Source: DASPJR01 sp035628505 (lineage in GTDB: Bacteria; Planctomycetota; SZUA-567; H5-PLA8). Taken from it: DNA of 44,731 nucleotides. Where the stretch lies: assembly GCA_035628505.1 (NCBI GenBank), contig DASPJR010000059.1:1-44731 (forward strand), given 5' to 3'. The notes under the pieces were generated by a model, which did not search any database, had not been told where the DNA came from, and saw only the letters and a program-made list of their open reading frames with translations. The position numbers and the translations under genes are program-made. Shown in pieces: positions 8,227-17,900 of this stretch (position 1 is its first letter; each line of letters opens with the position of its first letter).

Positions 8227-9612
8227 TCAGGCGAGGATTTCTTTGACCACGTGCCCTTCAACATCGGTGAGCCGGAAATCGCGGTTGGCGTGGCGGTAAG
8301 TCAGCCGCGTGTGGTCCAGGCCGAGCAGATGCAGAATTGTCGCATGCAGGTCGTGGACGTGAACTTTATTTTCTGCCGCGTAGAAGCCGTAATCGTCAGT
8401 CGCGCCGTGAGTGATGCCGCCTTTCACGCCGCCGCCGGCCATCCACCAGGTGAAGCCGTGCGGGTTGTGATCGCGGCCGTCGCGGCCGCCTTCTGAAACC
8501 GGCGTGCGGCCGAATTCGCCGCCCCAGATCACGAGCGTATCCTTGAGCATGCCGCGCGCTTTGAGATCCTGCAGCAGTCCGGCGATGGGCTTGTCGACTT
8601 CACCCGAAAGCTGCTGGTGCTTGCTTTTCAGTTCATTGTGCTGGTCCCAGTAGCCGTGAGTACACTGAATGAATCGCACACCGGCCTCGGCGAAACGGCG
8701 CGCGAGCAGACACTGCTTCCCATAGCCGTCGGTAGCCTTCTCGCCGATGCCATAGAGTTTCTTCGTGGCTTCCGATTCTTTGCTTAAGTCCATCACACCC
8801 GGCGCCGCCTGCTGCATGCGGAACGCCAATTCGAAGGACTCAATACGTGCTTCCAGCATCGCGTCCGCGCCCGTGCGCTGCGCCTGCAGGCCGTTGAGAT
8901 CGCGCAACATGTCCAACTGCGTGCGCTGCTCGTCGGAGGTGACCTCCTTGTTCGTAGCATTGGGAATCGTGGATTGCACGGCACCATCGGATTTTCCAAT
9001 GCGCGTGCCCTGGTGAACCGCGGGGAGGAACGCAGAGCCGAAGTTCTGCACGCCGCCATGGCCGAGCGTAGGATTCAGCGTGATGAAGCTCGGCAGATCC
9101 TGATTTTCAGTGCCCAGCCCATAGCTGATCCACGCGCCCATGCTCGGGCGCACGAACGTGTCCGATCCGGTGTGCATCTTCAGGCACGCGCCGCCATGCG
9201 CGGGATTGGAGCCGTGGATTGAGCGGATCACGGCCAGATCGTCCACGCACTGCGCCACGTTTGGAAAGAGCGAGCTGACCCAGAGGCCGGACTGTCCGTG
9301 CTGCTTGAACTCCCAGGGGCTCTTTAGCAAATTGCCGGTCTGCGCGAAGACCACGCGCGGCTTGGCGAACGGCAGCGGCTTTCCGTCATCGCGCTGCAGC
9401 AGCGGCTTGTAGTCGAACGTGTCGATCGACGACGGCCCGCCGTGCATGAATAAAAAAATCACACGCTTGGCGCGCGCGGGAAAGTGCGGTGTTTTAGGGC
9501 TCAGCGGATTGCTGCCGCCGGCGAGCGCCGTTCGCGCGAGCAGATCGGTGAGCGCGAGGCTGCCGAAGCCGGCGCAGCAGCGCTTGAGCATGTCCCGTCG
9601 AGTCAGTGCCAT
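8227..9612 (-). CDS. DUF1501 family protein, Tat-exported
   Basis: A 461-residue protein from the ATG at 9612. The N-terminus TRRDMLKRCCAGFGSLAL is a twin-arginine signal. The body contains the DUF1501 hallmarks FLFMHGGPSSIDTFDYKP, WGGEFGRTP and DHNPHGFTWWMAGGG. DUF1501 proteins belong to the alkaline-phosphatase/sulfatase-like fold and are greatly expanded in planctomycetes, nearly always next to a DUF1553 cytochrome. The biochemical role is not established. The ORF runs up to a TTG at 9636, but that lies inside the upstream gene. The ATG at 9612 follows that gene's stop by 7 bases, with GAGG upstream. It is co-transcribed with, and translated after, the PSD1 gene. Confidence 0.9.
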   Translation of the reverse strand: MALTRRDMLKRCCAGFGSLALTDLLARTALAGGSNPLSPKTPHFPARAKRVIFLFMHGGPSSIDTFDYKPLLQRDDGKPLPFAKPRVVFAQTGNLLKSPWEFKQHGQSGLWVSSLFPNVAQCVDDLAVIRSIHGSNPAHGGACLKMHTGSDTFVRPSMGAWISYGLGTENQDLPSFITLNPTLGHGGVQNFGSAFLPAVHQGTRIGKSDGAVQSTIPNATNKEVTSDEQRTQLDMLRDLNGLQAQRTGADAMLEARIESFELAFRMQQAAPGVMDLSKESEATKKLYGIGEKATDGYGKQCLLARRFAEAGVRFIQCTHGYWDQHNELKSKHQQLSGEVDKPIAGLLQDLKARGMLKDTLVIWGGEFGRTPVSEGGRDGRDHNPHGFTWWMAGGGVKGGITHGATDDYGFYAAENKVHVHDLHATILHLLGLDHTRLTYRHANRDFRLTDVEGHVVKEILA

Positions 9613-9619
9613 ATGCGCC

Positions 9620-11980
9620 TCAGTCGATGAACACAAAATCGTTGGATGCCATCAGCGCATGGATCACGTTGGTCCATGCCAGCTCTGGCGTGCGGCCCTG
9701 CTTCATGAATCGATCGACGTATGCAAGAACCGTCTTCGTTTCAACATTTCCCGCCGGCCGCGAAAACAGCGTGATCCAAGCCTGCCGCGCGCGGTCGCGG
9801 TCCTGGGCCTCCGGCTGCAGCAGCTTCTGCGCCAGCGCCTTGGCCTGCTTGCGCACGAGCGGATCGTTCATCATGAACAGCGCCTGCTGCGGCACGGTCG
9901 TGACGGGGCGTTTGTCCAGGTGCACGGCCGTGTCGGCGTAATCGAAAATTGTGAGCAGTTCGTAGGTCGTGTGGCGCGGAATCGGCAGGTACACCGTTCG
10001 GCGCGGAATTTGATACGCCTCCTCTTTCGTCTTGTAGTATTCGCTCGAGCGGTGTGCGCCCTCGACAAATCCGCCCATCTTCAAGTCCAGCAAGCCGCCA
10101 CAGGCAAGCAGCGCGTCGCGCACGACTTCCGCTTCCATGCGCCGTCGATTCTGCCGCGCGAAAAGCCTGTTTTCAGGATCTTTTTCGAGCAGTTCCGCAC
10201 TGGCGACGCTCGATCGCCGCCACGCGGCTGACGTGAGAATCAGGCGATGCATTTTTTTAATCGACCAGCCCCCGCGGATGAACTCCTGCGCCAGGAAATC
10301 GAGCAGCGCCGGGTTGTCCGGCGCTTCGCCTTTCAGCCCGAAGTTGGACGGCGTGCGCACAAGGCCTTCGCCGAAATGCGCCTGCCAGATGCGATTGACC
10401 ATCACGCGCGCGGTGAGCGGGTGCTTCGGATCGCAGAGCCACTGCGCCAGCTCGAGTCGTCCGCTCTGCTTCGGTCCGACTGTAGGCGGAGTCAGGTGCA
10501 GATTCAGCACCTTCGGAAAGCCGCGCGGCGTTTTCTCTTTGGCCAGATTCAGATGGCTGCCGCGCAGATGCACTGCCAGATCGCGAATCTCGATTTCTTT
10601 GACGCCCATTGCCTTGGGCAGATCGGGCCCGGCCTTCTCCAGTTTCTTGAGCTCCTCTTTGAGCTTCGCGAGTTTTTTGTCGTCTTTAGGCTGCGCCTTT
10701 TCTGCCGCGGCGATCTCGGCTTTCTGCGCCTCCACCTTTTTCTGGAACTCGGCCTTGAGCGACTCGTTGGCCGGATCAGGGACGACGTTTTCAAGCAGGA
10801 TGGCCGGACGCTTTGAGTAATCCGTGATGATGCCGGTGCTGCGGAAGATTCCGGCGAGGGCGTAATAATCCGTCGCATAAATAGGATCGAACTTGTGATC
10901 GTGACAGCGCGCGCAGGAAATGGTCAGCCCCAGGAACGTTTTGCTCGCCACGTCGAGCTGCTCGTCGGCGATATCCAGCTTCATTTTTTCAAGATCGGGC
11001 TCGGCAAGCATCTTCGGGCCCATCGCCAGCCAGCTGGTGGCGACAATGGCATCGGCATCCGGATTCGGTAGCAGGTCTCCGGCAAGCTGCTCGGTGATGA
11101 AGCGATCATACGGCTTATCGTCATTGAAGGCGCGAATGACATAATCGCGGTAACGCCACGCGTGCGGGTGCCCAACGTCCTCATCCACGCCATTCGAATC
11201 CGCGTAGCGCATCAGGTCCAGCCAGTGCCGGCCCCAGCGTTCGCCGTAGCGCGGCGAAGCGAGCAGACGATCCACGGCTTTCTCGAAGGCATCGCTGGAC
11301 GAGTCTTTCAGAAACGCTTCGAGCTCTTCCGGTGTCGGCGGCAGGCCCGTTAGATCAAAGCTGAGCCGCCGCAGAAGCGTCGGCTTGTCCGCTTCGGGAG
11401 CCGGCGAGAGCTTGCGCTTTTCGAGTTCGGACAAAAGGAAGTTGTCGACTGCATTCTTCGCGCGCTTCTTATCTTTTATCTTGGGAGCGACCGGATCCGC
11501 GATGGGCTTGAAGGCCCAGTGCGCGCGTCCTTCCTCGAGGCTGATGCCGGGCTTGGTCTCTTCTGCAACAACCGCTTTGGCGACCCGCGGATCAGGCGCG
11601 CCGGCTCGAATCCACGTGTCGAAATCAGCGATGACCGCATCGGGAAGCTTCTGCTTGGGCGGCATCTGCATGTCCTGATCGCCGTAGCGGATCGCTTTCA
11701 TGATCAGGCTGGCGCCGGGATTGCCCGCGACGAGAACCGGTCCGCTTTCACCGCCCTTGAGCATCGCTTCGCGCGAATCGACCTTCAGGCCGCCCTTGCT
11801 CTTGCCCTTTTCAAGGCTGTGGCAGTCGTAGCAGGATTGAACGAGGACCGGGCGGATCTTCTTTTCGAAAAACTCGACTCCCTGTGCTTCCGTCATCGTG
11901 ACCGGTTGCACGGCAGCAGGCTCGCCCGCGCAGAGCGCTAATGATCCCAAAAGTGCTGCCGACAGAATCAGTCGAAGCAT
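9620..11980 (-). CDS. Planctomycete cytochrome C / DUF1549 / DUF1553 (PSD1) protein
   Basis: A 786-residue exported protein. The start at 11980 gives a clean signal peptide (MLRLILSAALLGSLALCAG); the frame extends to 12025 but the extra 15 residues lack signal character. The order is a PSCyt1 heme domain with CYDCH (typical downstream text MPPKQKLPDAVIADFDTWIRAGAP), DUF1549 (LLRRLSFDLTGLPPTPEE, GERWGRHWLDLMRYADSNG), a second CxxCH (CARCHDHKFDP), a short charged coiled-coil-like insert rich in Lys/Glu/Ala, and DUF1553 (MVNRIWQAHFGEGLVRTPSNFG). This is a probable periplasmic c-type cytochrome partner of DUF1501. It forms an operon with the downstream DUF1501 gene. Electron donor and substrate are unknown. 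Confidence 0.93.
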   Translation of the reverse strand: MLRLILSAALLGSLALCAGEPAAVQPVTMTEAQGVEFFEKKIRPVLVQSCYDCHSLEKGKSKGGLKVDSREAMLKGGESGPVLVAGNPGASLIMKAIRYGDQDMQMPPKQKLPDAVIADFDTWIRAGAPDPRVAKAVVAEETKPGISLEEGRAHWAFKPIADPVAPKIKDKKRAKNAVDNFLLSELEKRKLSPAPEADKPTLLRRLSFDLTGLPPTPEELEAFLKDSSSDAFEKAVDRLLASPRYGERWGRHWLDLMRYADSNGVDEDVGHPHAWRYRDYVIRAFNDDKPYDRFITEQLAGDLLPNPDADAIVATSWLAMGPKMLAEPDLEKMKLDIADEQLDVASKTFLGLTISCARCHDHKFDPIYATDYYALAGIFRSTGIITDYSKRPAILLENVVPDPANESLKAEFQKKVEAQKAEIAAAEKAQPKDDKKLAKLKEELKKLEKAGPDLPKAMGVKEIEIRDLAVHLRGSHLNLAKEKTPRGFPKVLNLHLTPPTVGPKQSGRLELAQWLCDPKHPLTARVMVNRIWQAHFGEGLVRTPSNFGLKGEAPDNPALLDFLAQEFIRGGWSIKKMHRLILTSAAWRRSSVASAELLEKDPENRLFARQNRRRMEAEVVRDALLACGGLLDLKMGGFVEGAHRSSEYYKTKEEAYQIPRRTVYLPIPRHTTYELLTIFDYADTAVHLDKRPVTTVPQQALFMMNDPLVRKQAKALAQKLLQPEAQDRDRARQAWITLFSRPAGNVETKTVLAYVDRFMKQGRTPELAWTNVIHALMASNDFVFID

Positions 11981-12087
11981 TACCGGTTCCCGAATGGTTA
12001 TCTGAAAATGCTTACCGATGGGCACGCTAATTAGTCATTAATTTCCAAAAGTATTTTTCTTTCCAAACACAGTCCTAATGTCACGTT

Positions 12088-12102
12088 ACATGTTGAACAT
12101 GT
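12088..12102. promoter_or_regulatory. Perfect 15-bp palindrome, candidate operator
   Basis: ACATGTT-G-AACATGT has two perfect 7-bp arms around a central G. It lies in the AT-rich divergent gap between the PSD1 cytochrome start (11980) and the PilT-like pair (12186). The size and symmetry fit a dimeric repressor or activator site controlling one or both sides. The cognate regulator is unknown. Confidence 0.45.
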
Positions 12103-12185
12103 GCTTCGTCATTGTTTGCGTGTTTAGGCCTCAAAATTTGTGTTAAGGCAGAATAAAAGGTATCATCAGAATACTCGTCGGGGGC

Positions 12186-13859
12186 ATGCTCATGTCCTAC
12201 CGAATGAACGACGCGGAAACCGAGGCCTTTGTTCTTTCGCGCGGGCTCCTGACGAACGAGCAACTCTCACCGTTTCGCGTCCAATGTTCCGTCGACCTCT
12301 GCAGCCTGTTCGAGCTCATGATTCAGCAGAAGATCATTTCGCCCGAGATGCTGGCGGAGCTCGAAAAGAACGCGCCGCCGCCCGCGGCGCCGCGCTCTAT
12401 ACGGTCGGGAACAACATTTCTTCGCCGCCCCGAGTCGAGCGCTTCAATGCCGGCCGTCTCGGGCGCATCGTCAGGGGCTGGACAATCCGGTATGCGCCGG
12501 ACAACGCGGCTTTCGTTCGATGACGCGCCGTCGCCTGCCGCAAAATCCAGCCAGACACGCGCGGCAGTCATTGTTTCCGCACAACCAGCTGCGGCGGCCG
12601 GCGAGAGTCATCCAAAGCATCCGTTGCCGCCGGAAAGCGTGCCGGCTCCGATCCGCCTCGATGCGCGGCGTCGCCGCCCGCATGGCTGGCCCGGTGGGGC
12701 GGCTCCGGCCGACAGCACGAGCGGCCATGTGCAGCAGTGGCTGGCGAGCGCACGGCAGTCTGGCGCCAGCGACGTTTATCTCTGCGCCGGCTGCGCGCCA
12801 CTTCTGCGCATTCATGGCGAGCTCCATCCGTTTGGTGAAACTCCGGCGATGAGCGCCGAGCAGGTCAGCAGCATGGCTCAGCAGCTTCTCACGTGCGAGC
12901 AGTTCGACTTCTTCCAGCGTCACGGCAGCTTGCGCACGGCGTACGCGTTTGCCGGTGGCGGGCGATTTCGCGTGGCACTCTCCCGGCACAACGCGGGCAT
13001 CGATATTGCAATCCGCATTGTTCCGGAGCAGATTCTCTCTGCCGAGCAACTGGGACTGCCTGAAGGCTTTTCCAGGCTGGCGCAGTTTCAGGAAGGTTTA
13101 ATTCTTTTCGCGGGCGTGACGAACTCGGGAAAGACGATGTCGATGCTGGCGCTGCTCGAGATGCTCAACCGCACGCGCAACATTCACATCACAACATTGG
13201 AAGATCCTGTCGAGTTCGTGCTGACTCCGGCAATGGCCGAGATCTCGCAGCGGGAGCTGGGCGTTCATACCGGAGACGATGACGTCGCGGTTGCGCACAC
13301 GCTGCAGTGCGATTCAGACGTCCTGATGATCGGCGAATTGCATGATTACCGGATGGTTCAGGGCGCGCTCGCCGCGGCCGAGACGGGCCAGCTGGTGATG
13401 GCGACACTGCCGGCAGCAGACTGCGCGCACGCCATCGACCGCCTTTTGGACTGCCCGGGCGAACCGCTGCAGCTTCGCAACCGCATCGCCGACAGTCTGC
13501 GAGCGATTTTCAGCCAGCAGCTCGCCGCGCGCGCTGACGGGCAGGGCCGCGCGGCCGTCTGCGAACTGCTGCTCAACTCGATTTCCGTTGCGAACATCAT
13601 CCGGGAAGCAAAGACGCAGAACCTCGTGAACGTGATGCAGACCGGCCGCCAGCAGGGACTGATCATGATGGACGATTCGCTCCGCGCCCTGGCGGACGCG
13701 GGTGTTGTCAGCGGCGAGGAAGCTTACGCACGCTGCAAAAACAAGGCGCTCTTCAAGAAGTATATAGAGCCGCAGGAAGAGCTTGAAGAAATCGCGAAGC
13801 CGCCCGAGCCGCCCCAAAGGCTGCGGGTGCGCGCCGCTGAAGCACGGAGGCAGCAATGA
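12186..13859 (+). CDS. PilT/PilB-family ATPase, predicted active, variant His box
   Basis: A secretion/type IV pilus ATPase-like protein of 557 residues. An N-terminal helical segment (about 1-60) is followed by a Pro/Ala/Arg-rich linker (about 60-170), then a PilT-like PAS-type N-domain (GASDVYLCAGCAPLLRIHGEL) and a RecA core. Walker A is GVTNSGKT with Lys316; the Asp box LEDPVEF is intact; Walker B MIGELHD keeps Glu384. The His box reads TGQLVMATLPAAD, with Pro409 where PilT has His. ATP binding and hydrolysis residues are therefore present, but a hallmark motif is altered. The ATG at 12192 is slightly better spaced from the GGGGG upstream than the one at 12186. The stop overlaps the next start by 4 bases (ATGA). 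No pilin, platform or pilB gene lies nearby. Confidence 0.88.
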   Translation: MLMSYRMNDAETEAFVLSRGLLTNEQLSPFRVQCSVDLCSLFELMIQQKIISPEMLAELEKNAPPPAAPRSIRSGTTFLRRPESSASMPAVSGASSGAGQSGMRRTTRLSFDDAPSPAAKSSQTRAAVIVSAQPAAAAGESHPKHPLPPESVPAPIRLDARRRRPHGWPGGAAPADSTSGHVQQWLASARQSGASDVYLCAGCAPLLRIHGELHPFGETPAMSAEQVSSMAQQLLTCEQFDFFQRHGSLRTAYAFAGGGRFRVALSRHNAGIDIAIRIVPEQILSAEQLGLPEGFSRLAQFQEGLILFAGVTNSGKTMSMLALLEMLNRTRNIHITTLEDPVEFVLTPAMAEISQRELGVHTGDDDVAVAHTLQCDSDVLMIGELHDYRMVQGALAAAETGQLVMATLPAADCAHAIDRLLDCPGEPLQLRNRIADSLRAIFSQQLAARADGQGRAAVCELLLNSISVANIIREAKTQNLVNVMQTGRQQGLIMMDDSLRALADAGVVSGEEAYARCKNKALFKKYIEPQEELEEIAKPPEPPQRLRVRAAEARRQQ

Positions 13860-14950
13860 GCGCCATCCAGCCGCTCCTGGAGCACGTTATCGCGCTCAAC
13901 GGATCGGATCTGCACGTTCGCGACCGCTGCACGCCGCGTGTGCGGCGCAACGGCCCCCTGGAAGAGATTTCCGGCAGCGCAGCGCTTGATCCGCACACGC
14001 TGGACGCCATGCTGCGCGAAATTGCGCCGGCGGGTGCTTTAGATGAATTTGAGCGCACGGGCGACAGCCGTTTTGTTATTTCGCTGAACGGCCAGTGGCG
14101 CGTGCGCGTGAGCCTGCTGAAAAACCACCAGGGCCGCAGCGCCGTGCTGCGCTGCATTCCCAATGAAATCGCGACACTCGAGCAGCTTGGCCTGCCGCCG
14201 GTGCTCGCTCAGCAGCTTCAACACCGTTCCGGACTGGTGCTGATTTCCGGCGCGACAGGAGCAGGCACAACGACAACTGTGGCCGCGCTGCTCAAGTCGG
14301 TGAACACCTCGCAGCGCCGGCGCATTCTGACGCTTGAGCACCCTATCGAGTACATGCACACGCCGATCCAGTCGATGTTCATTCAGCGCGATGTTGCGCC
14401 GCATCACGGCGAGGCGGGAGTCGCACCGCATTCCGGTTACGATGTCGTCGCGATGGGCCCGCTGCACTCTAAGGAAAAGATCGTGGCGGCGCTCTCGGCG
14501 GCAGAAGCGGGAATGCTGGTGATCGGTACGCTGCACAGCCATACGGTGATCAAGGCGCTGGAGCAACTGCTGAATTGTTTTTCAAGCGACATGCAGCCGT
14601 GGATCCGCACGATGCTCGCCAACACGCTGCGCTGCCTTACTGCGCAGACGCTGGTGCCGCGAGCGGATGGCGCGGGACGCTGTGTCGCCAATGAGATCCT
14701 GATCGCAACGACGGGGGTGACCTCGGCCATTCGCGAAGGCTACGTTTCGAAGCTGGGCACGATGATTCAGTCCGGCGGCGCCGACGGCATGATCACGCTC
14801 GACGACGCGCTGGCCAAACGTGTCGAGGCCGGCATGATCAACGCCGCAGATGCGATGCAGCATGCCGTGGACAAATCACGCTTCGAACGCATGGCGGCAA
14901 AGCCCGCGCAGGCCGCAGCCGCTGCTTCCGCCACGCCCGCAAAAGCGTGA
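13856..14950 (+). CDS. PilT-family paralogue, predicted pseudo-ATPase
   Basis: A 364-residue PilT-like protein with the full PilT layout: GSDLHVRD N-domain start, TLEQLGLPPVL hinge and RecA core. Its catalytic residues are lost. Walker A is GATGAGTT, with Thr138 in place of Lys. The Asp box reads LEHPIEY (His162 for Asp). Walker B reads MGPLHS (Pro202 for the catalytic Glu), and the loop before it is about 4 residues shorter than in PilT. The His box GTLHSH with His227 is kept. It is therefore unlikely to hydrolyse ATP, and is complementary to the preceding protein, to which it is translationally coupled. The C-terminus is Ala/Pro-rich. The fold and surrounding sequence are well kept and the frame is intact, so it looks selected rather than decaying. 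Confidence 0.87.
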   Translation: MSAIQPLLEHVIALNGSDLHVRDRCTPRVRRNGPLEEISGSAALDPHTLDAMLREIAPAGALDEFERTGDSRFVISLNGQWRVRVSLLKNHQGRSAVLRCIPNEIATLEQLGLPPVLAQQLQHRSGLVLISGATGAGTTTTVAALLKSVNTSQRRRILTLEHPIEYMHTPIQSMFIQRDVAPHHGEAGVAPHSGYDVVAMGPLHSKEKIVAALSAAEAGMLVIGTLHSHTVIKALEQLLNCFSSDMQPWIRTMLANTLRCLTAQTLVPRADGAGRCVANEILIATTGVTSAIREGYVSKLGTMIQSGGADGMITLDDALAKRVEAGMINAADAMQHAVDKSRFERMAAKPAQAAAAASATPAKA

Positions 14951-14971
14951 ACTCACGAGCCGTCCTGAGAA

Positions 14972-17900
14972 TCAGCGCTCAACGGTGATGGCCATCACAA
15001 CCGGCGCTGAATCATCTTCGCCCTTGATAAACTCGATTTCCTTGATCACGCGCTGCGCACGCGCAGGTTTTATGGCCAGGTAGCGCATCTGCTGCTCGCG
15101 CAATTTGAAGGCGAGCTTCGACTGCGGAACCTCGTTCGTATGCGAAATGTAATCGGCAAAGTGCTGGCCATTGATGAGCTTGTGATCTTCGCTCTGCCCG
15201 TCGTCGTATTTGAGCCGTACGATCAGGCTGACTGAACCTTCCGGAAGAGACGGAAACCCCCATCCGCTCACGCCGCTGAGCAGATGAATTGCCGAGGCCG
15301 CGGTGTTGCAGGGCACGCGCACCGACTTCGGCATCGTCTTGCAGACTTCACCGAGCGGTCCGAACAGCAGGATAGCATTGTTGCGCTTGCCGCCCTGCGG
15401 ATCGACGACGTTGAAGGGAATGTCGAAAGCGGTCTGCGGTCCCCAGCGCTTGAAGATCAGTTTTTCTTCATCGCCAAGCCCCAGGAACATGCGCCGGCTG
15501 CTCGGGAACGTCGCAACTTTTTCCAGCGGCAGCGGAAAGAAGTGGCCCTTTTCCGTGAGGAACTCGAGCAGATGCGACAGATCTTCGGCGCCGATTTTCT
15601 CGAAGCCTTCGGGCATCAGTGAAAGCGGGGAGGCAATCATCTTCGCGATGTCCTCGCGCTGCACAATGGTGCTCTTCGCGTCGCTGTCGAGGAGCTCGAT
15701 CGAGTTCTTGTTTTCGCTTTTCAGCAGTCCCGAAACGATGCGCCCGTCATTCGTCTTGATCGTGTACGTGCGGAAGTTGCCTTCAACCGAGCGGTTCGGA
15801 TCGAGAATGTCGACGAGAATGTCGGCTTTCTCGCGCACGCCCAGCCCATCGAGCTCCGGACCGACGTGCCCGCCGGTGCCGCCGAAGTGATGGCACCTGG
15901 CGCAGTTGGCGGCGAAGACGTCTTTGCCGCGCTCCGCGTGGCCGGTTTTTGTCGCCAGCGGCGTGAGCGCATCGATGACCTTCTGGCGGTCGGCGTCCGG
16001 CAGGCGGCCGTTGCGGCCGAGGATCTCTTTTGCGCGCGCGGCAATCGACGCATCCGGATGGCGGAGAAGCTGCTGCGCCTGATCGGGCGTTAAATCTCCC
16101 TGCTCAACGCGGCCCTTGTCCATCGCGTCCAGCAGCGCCGCCGTCCACTCCGGCCGTTTTAGCAGCGTTGCCAACGCCGCGCGGCGCGTCTGCGGTGAAT
16201 AGGTATTCCAGCGTTTGACCAGCTGCGGCGCCAGCGCCTCGCTGCTGCCGCCGCCGAGTTCAGTGATGATCCCAGCCGCGAGTGACGGATTGATCTTTGG
16301 CGTGATCTGATTGAGCACCGCGTCGACGTTTTCCTGATCGACACCCAGCGAAACAAGCTGGCGCAGTGCGAGCGCGCGCTGACCGTCGCTGAGATCGAAA
16401 TCGGAGATCTGCGCCAGCAGCGATTTTTTCACGCCGGCCATCGCTTCTTTGAGCTTCGCGTCGGCTTTCCACTTCTGGGCGAGTTTCACGATCTCCGTCT
16501 GCTGGCTGAGCTCCATCTTCTTCGTCAACGCCGCGAGATCCTCTTCAAGTCGCCCCGTCTGCTCGGGAAGTTTGTCGACGGGCCAGCCTTTCTCAATCCC
16601 CGCAAGCGCCGCTTGCGCCAGCGGCTGCTGCGCGCTCGTGAGCGCCGCGACGACATCGGCTATCGCGGAGACCGGCGCTCCGCGGCTGAAATGCTCAGCC
16701 ACGATCCGAACCGCCGGCGCGAGCGATCTGGCGCTCGCAGCGTCTTTTCCAAGCGCTGCGGCGGCTTTCAGGAAACTGAAATCATTGCGCGCGGCGGCGC
16801 TGATCGCGGCGGTTGGAATCCACTGATCGGTGGCGTTCTGCGGCTGAAGCAGCATCGCCGCGATGACCGGGCCCGCTTCCGGAACCGCCGGCATCTCCGC
16901 CAGTGCCAGCAGCGCCGCACGGCGCACCTGCGGATCGGGATCGTTCAGCAGATTGAGTTTTATGATATGGGCAGCCCACTCGGCTTTGCGCGGAAGAACA
17001 TCCAGCCCGGCGCGGCGAGTGGGCGCGAACGAATTTTTAAGCGCGGCAATCAGAGTTTCATCATACTTCTGCGTGCCGAACGCGCCGAGCGCGTGCATGG
17101 TCCAGAGCGCGTGAACGGTGCGGTACTCACTGAATGCCTCGTCTTCGGCGATGAGAATTCGTTCAGACAGCGTCGGCAGCAAATCGTCCATGCCGCGTTG
17201 AATGAGCAGGCGCTGCGCAGTGTCGCGCCACCACTTGTTGTCGTGGCCGAGCAGCTTCACGAGCTCAAACGGCGTTGCCTGGTGAGGCAGCATTGTTTTG
17301 TCCGGCTTCATCGTCTCATGAACGATGCGGTAGATGCGGCCATGGCTCTGGTCGCGCAGATCGGTCAGCACCGCGTTGCCGGCGCCGTGTTTGCTCTTCA
17401 CATACGGATTGTTGTGAATGATGATGTAGTTGTACCAGTCGAGCACCCACACTGCTCCATCGGGACCGACGAGCGTCTGAATCGGCGCGATCCACGGATC
17501 GGCGCCGGCCATGAGATTGAAGCCATTGCGCGCAGTGAAACTGCTGCCGCGTGGAACGAGCCAGTCGATGTGGACGATGTGTCCGGTCGGCTCGCAGACG
17601 AACGCGGCGCGTTCCCAGTATTCTTTCGGAAATGCGCGCGCGGTGTACGGCGTCATTCCGGCCGCGGCGGTGAACGCGCCAAACCAGTCGCCCTGCCGAA
17701 CGTTGCTCGTCACCGGATGAAACGGCTTGTGGTCGTCGACGCCGGCGCTGCCGTTGCCGTGCCAGCCGCGCACGCTTTCGAAAAAGCGATTGGGAATGCC
17801 GAGATACACCGCGTGCTGGTTGTTTGCCGTGGAGATGAAACAGTCGCCGGCGGAATTGAATCCCAAGCCCCAGGTGTTGTTGCTCGTTGAGGTGAGCACT

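Noticed and set aside
16613..17890. 425-codon plus-strand ORF inside the PVC dehydrogenase
   Set aside because: It is antisense to a well-supported 1401-residue protein and shows no domain or ribosome site.
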